Shown here piece after piece: positions 7,938 through 9,224 of a stretch of DNA of 9,224 nucleotides. The position numbers and the translations under genes were made by a program. Positions within the stretch are counted from its first letter, which is position 1, and every line of letters begins with the position of its first letter. Source of the stretch: Akkermansiaceae bacterium (lineage in GTDB: Bacteria > Verrucomicrobiota > Verrucomicrobiia > Verrucomicrobiales > Akkermansiaceae); NCBI GenBank assembly GCA_025457805.1, contig JALOTR010000063.1, positions 1 through 9,224 on the forward strand, read 5' to 3'. The notes under the pieces were generated by a model. It saw only the letters and a program-made list of their open reading frames with translations. It did no database searches and was not told the origin of the DNA.

Positions 7938-9113
7938 ATGAGTCTTCACATCAATCTTTCTCAGGAAGCAATGGAGCGCTTGCAACGGCAGCGCCGTGCA
8001 TCCGCCATCTCTTCTTTTGTCATCTCCATGCTGGTGCTCGTCCTGATCGGCATGCTCCTCGCTTTGGTGATGTTGCCACAGTTGATACAAATCACTCCGG
8101 AGTTCACGACTTATGTGCGACCGGAAATGCCGACGACTACCGACCATCAGAAACCCATGGAGTTGTCCAATCGTCCGAAACCCGCCGCGCCTTCCGCCGT
8201 CAGCGCGAGGGTGATGGTGGCACAGACTTCCGCGCCGGTGAGCTTCGATGTGCCGGATGTTTCTTTGGAATTTGAAGGTCTGGGCACCGGGGTCAGCGAT
8301 TTCGGTGCAGGATGGACGGGCACTGGCGACTCGACGGGTGCTGCGGGCGGCAGTGGCGGATTCGGCTCTTCGGACAGCGCTTCCGGTGGCCTTGCTGGGA
8401 AGTTATATGATTTCAAACAATCCCCGGATGGCGATGAGATCCGCTATGACTTGGCGGACCGCGAGGAGTTCGTGGACCGGGTGCTGCGTTTGCAGAGATC
8501 CAGGTTCTCCGCATCTTCACTGCGCCGCCATTTTGTGGCGCCGAACAGCCTCTATCTCACGCATCTCGCCATTCCGGATTCCAACGCATCCGCAGGCCCG
8601 GAATACTTCGGGGCGAAGGACTCGATCAAACCTTCCGGCTGGATGGCTCACTATCGCGGCCGGGTCGTGGTGCCCAAGAGCGGGACTTATCGGTTCTCCG
8701 GCCTTGGCGATGACTATCTGGTGGTGATGGTGAATGGCCGGGAGCGTTTGGTGGCCTGCTGGGGTGACATCCAGGCACGCGTCGCAGGACGCTGGGACCC
8801 CACCGAGCCGAGCGGCCAATTCACGAGTCCGATGCCGGGGATGAAATTGGTGTTCGGCGATTGGATCAGCCTGAAGGAAGGCGATGTGATCGATCTCGAT
8901 CTGGCAATCGGTGAAAGGCCGGGTGGCAAGGTGGGCTTTGTACTGCACATCGAGGAAAAGGGCGTGGAGTATCGCAAGGCTCCCGATGGACGGCCCATCC
9001 TGCCTTTATTCACGACGGTGCCATTTTCTGATGAGGAAAGAAGCCGCCTGACATCCGCTTTCGGGGCCTATGAGTTTGAGTGGGACAATGTGCCGGTGTT
9101 TCGGCAGAAGTGA
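7938..9113 (+). CDS. Membrane-anchored protein with Gly-rich linker and PA14-like C-terminal region
   Basis: The 391-residue protein has a short basic cytoplasmic start (QRQRR at 16-20), one membrane helix (about 23-50) and therefore probably an N-in topology with the rest in the periplasm. A Pro-rich stretch (61-85), a beta-like VSFDVPDVSLEFEG segment (101-114) and a Gly/Ser linker (115-152) follow. Then comes LYDFKQSPDG (156-165), a pattern I recall from verrucomicrobial proteins of this layout, often near ExbB/ExbD-type genes. Residues about 225-340 resemble a PA14-like fold (GWMAHYRGRVVVPKSGTYRF at 234-253, GDDYLVVMVNGR at 257-268), usually a carbohydrate- or surface-binding beta-barrel. 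The single helix plus Pro-rich spacer recalls TonB-type anchors, but no TonB C-terminal domain is seen. No ExbB/ExbD gene is nearby. The ATG at 7938 lacks a Shine-Dalgarno. Function is unknown; cell-envelope role is inference. Confidence 0.82.
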   Translation: MSLHINLSQEAMERLQRQRRASAISSFVISMLVLVLIGMLLALVMLPQLIQITPEFTTYVRPEMPTTTDHQKPMELSNRPKPAAPSAVSARVMVAQTSAPVSFDVPDVSLEFEGLGTGVSDFGAGWTGTGDSTGAAGGSGGFGSSDSASGGLAGKLYDFKQSPDGDEIRYDLADREEFVDRVLRLQRSRFSASSLRRHFVAPNSLYLTHLAIPDSNASAGPEYFGAKDSIKPSGWMAHYRGRVVVPKSGTYRFSGLGDDYLVVMVNGRERLVACWGDIQARVAGRWDPTEPSGQFTSPMPGMKLVFGDWISLKEGDVIDLDLAIGERPGGKVGFVLHIEEKGVEYRKAPDGRPILPLFTTVPFSDEERSRLTSAFGAYEFEWDNVPVFRQK

Positions 9114-9130
9114 GTGTGCTGGTGAAAACA

Positions 9131-9167
9131 AAAAGGGGCGGAGAGTGATGCTCTCCGCCCCATTTTT
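9131..9167. terminator. Strong intrinsic terminator, probably bidirectional
   Basis: GGGGCGGAGAG (9135-9145) pairs perfectly with CTCTCCGCCCC (9151-9161) around a five-base loop. A T-run (9163-9167) follows on the plus strand and an A-run (9130-9134) precedes it, giving a U-run on the other strand too. It closes the PA14-like gene, 17 bases after its stop, and could also end a convergent gene beyond the right edge. Confidence 0.92.
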
Positions 9168-9224
9168 GTGAAGTTGATGTCCTGTGGGCGGGCAAATTCG
9201 GCCGCCATCAACAAATCGCCTTCG

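Noticed and set aside
7299..8147. 282-codon minus-strand frame across the RRM gene and next intergenic region
   Set aside because: Its Ala/Thr-rich centre is simply the complement of the Gly-rich repeat, it runs through a strong terminator, and no domain is recognisable.
9208..9224. Possible end of a convergent minus-strand gene (TGA at 9208-9210)
   Set aside because: Only four sense codons are visible. The bidirectional terminator at 9131-9167 would suit such a gene, but the evidence is too thin to list it as a feature.

Overview
The window looks like chromosomal DNA of a GC-rich Gram-negative bacterium, most likely of the Verrucomicrobiota (inference). Three things point that way: a Tat-exported Gfo/Idh/MocA oxidoreductase of the type expanded in Planctomycetes and Verrucomicrobia, a membrane-anchored protein with a Gly-rich linker and a PA14-like C-terminal region, and start codons that almost all lack a Shine-Dalgarno sequence. 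No rRNA, tRNA, CRISPR array, transposase or phage gene was seen.

Left part (1-4725, all leftward): a full-length carB (large subunit of carbamoyl-phosphate synthetase) is followed by two tandem hairpins. Next comes an AT-rich spacer with a 12-bp inverted repeat, then a Fic-domain AMP-transferase-like protein with a C-terminal winged helix. 42 bases further on lies the N-terminal 49 codons of a gene that runs off the left edge and resembles the start of large helicase/Mrr-nuclease proteins (COG4889 or type ISP restriction-like). The Fic and helicase-like genes look like an accessory, possibly defence-related, pair placed next to a housekeeping gene.

Middle part (4726-6780, leftward): a 423-base stretch without a gene lies upstream of carB. 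Then comes a 92-codon protein consisting of little more than a histidine-kinase dimerisation/phosphoacceptor (DHp) domain with no ATPase domain, and upstream of it the Tat-exported Gfo/Idh/MocA protein. The last two are 45 bases apart and may be cotranscribed.

Right part (6902-9113, rightward): three independent units, each closed by a clear intrinsic terminator: a 62-aa DUF4250-family protein, an RRM RNA-binding protein with a Gly-rich YKG-repeat tail, and the membrane-anchored PA14-like protein. The RRM gene has a leader of about 180 bases with two possible 7-bp stems. A 12-codon mini-ORF with a good ribosome binding site sits just upstream of the last gene, in its frame.

The most interesting items are the Fic/helicase-like pair with its inverted-repeat control region, and the orphan DHp-only protein. 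Nothing in the window can be called a new system with certainty.
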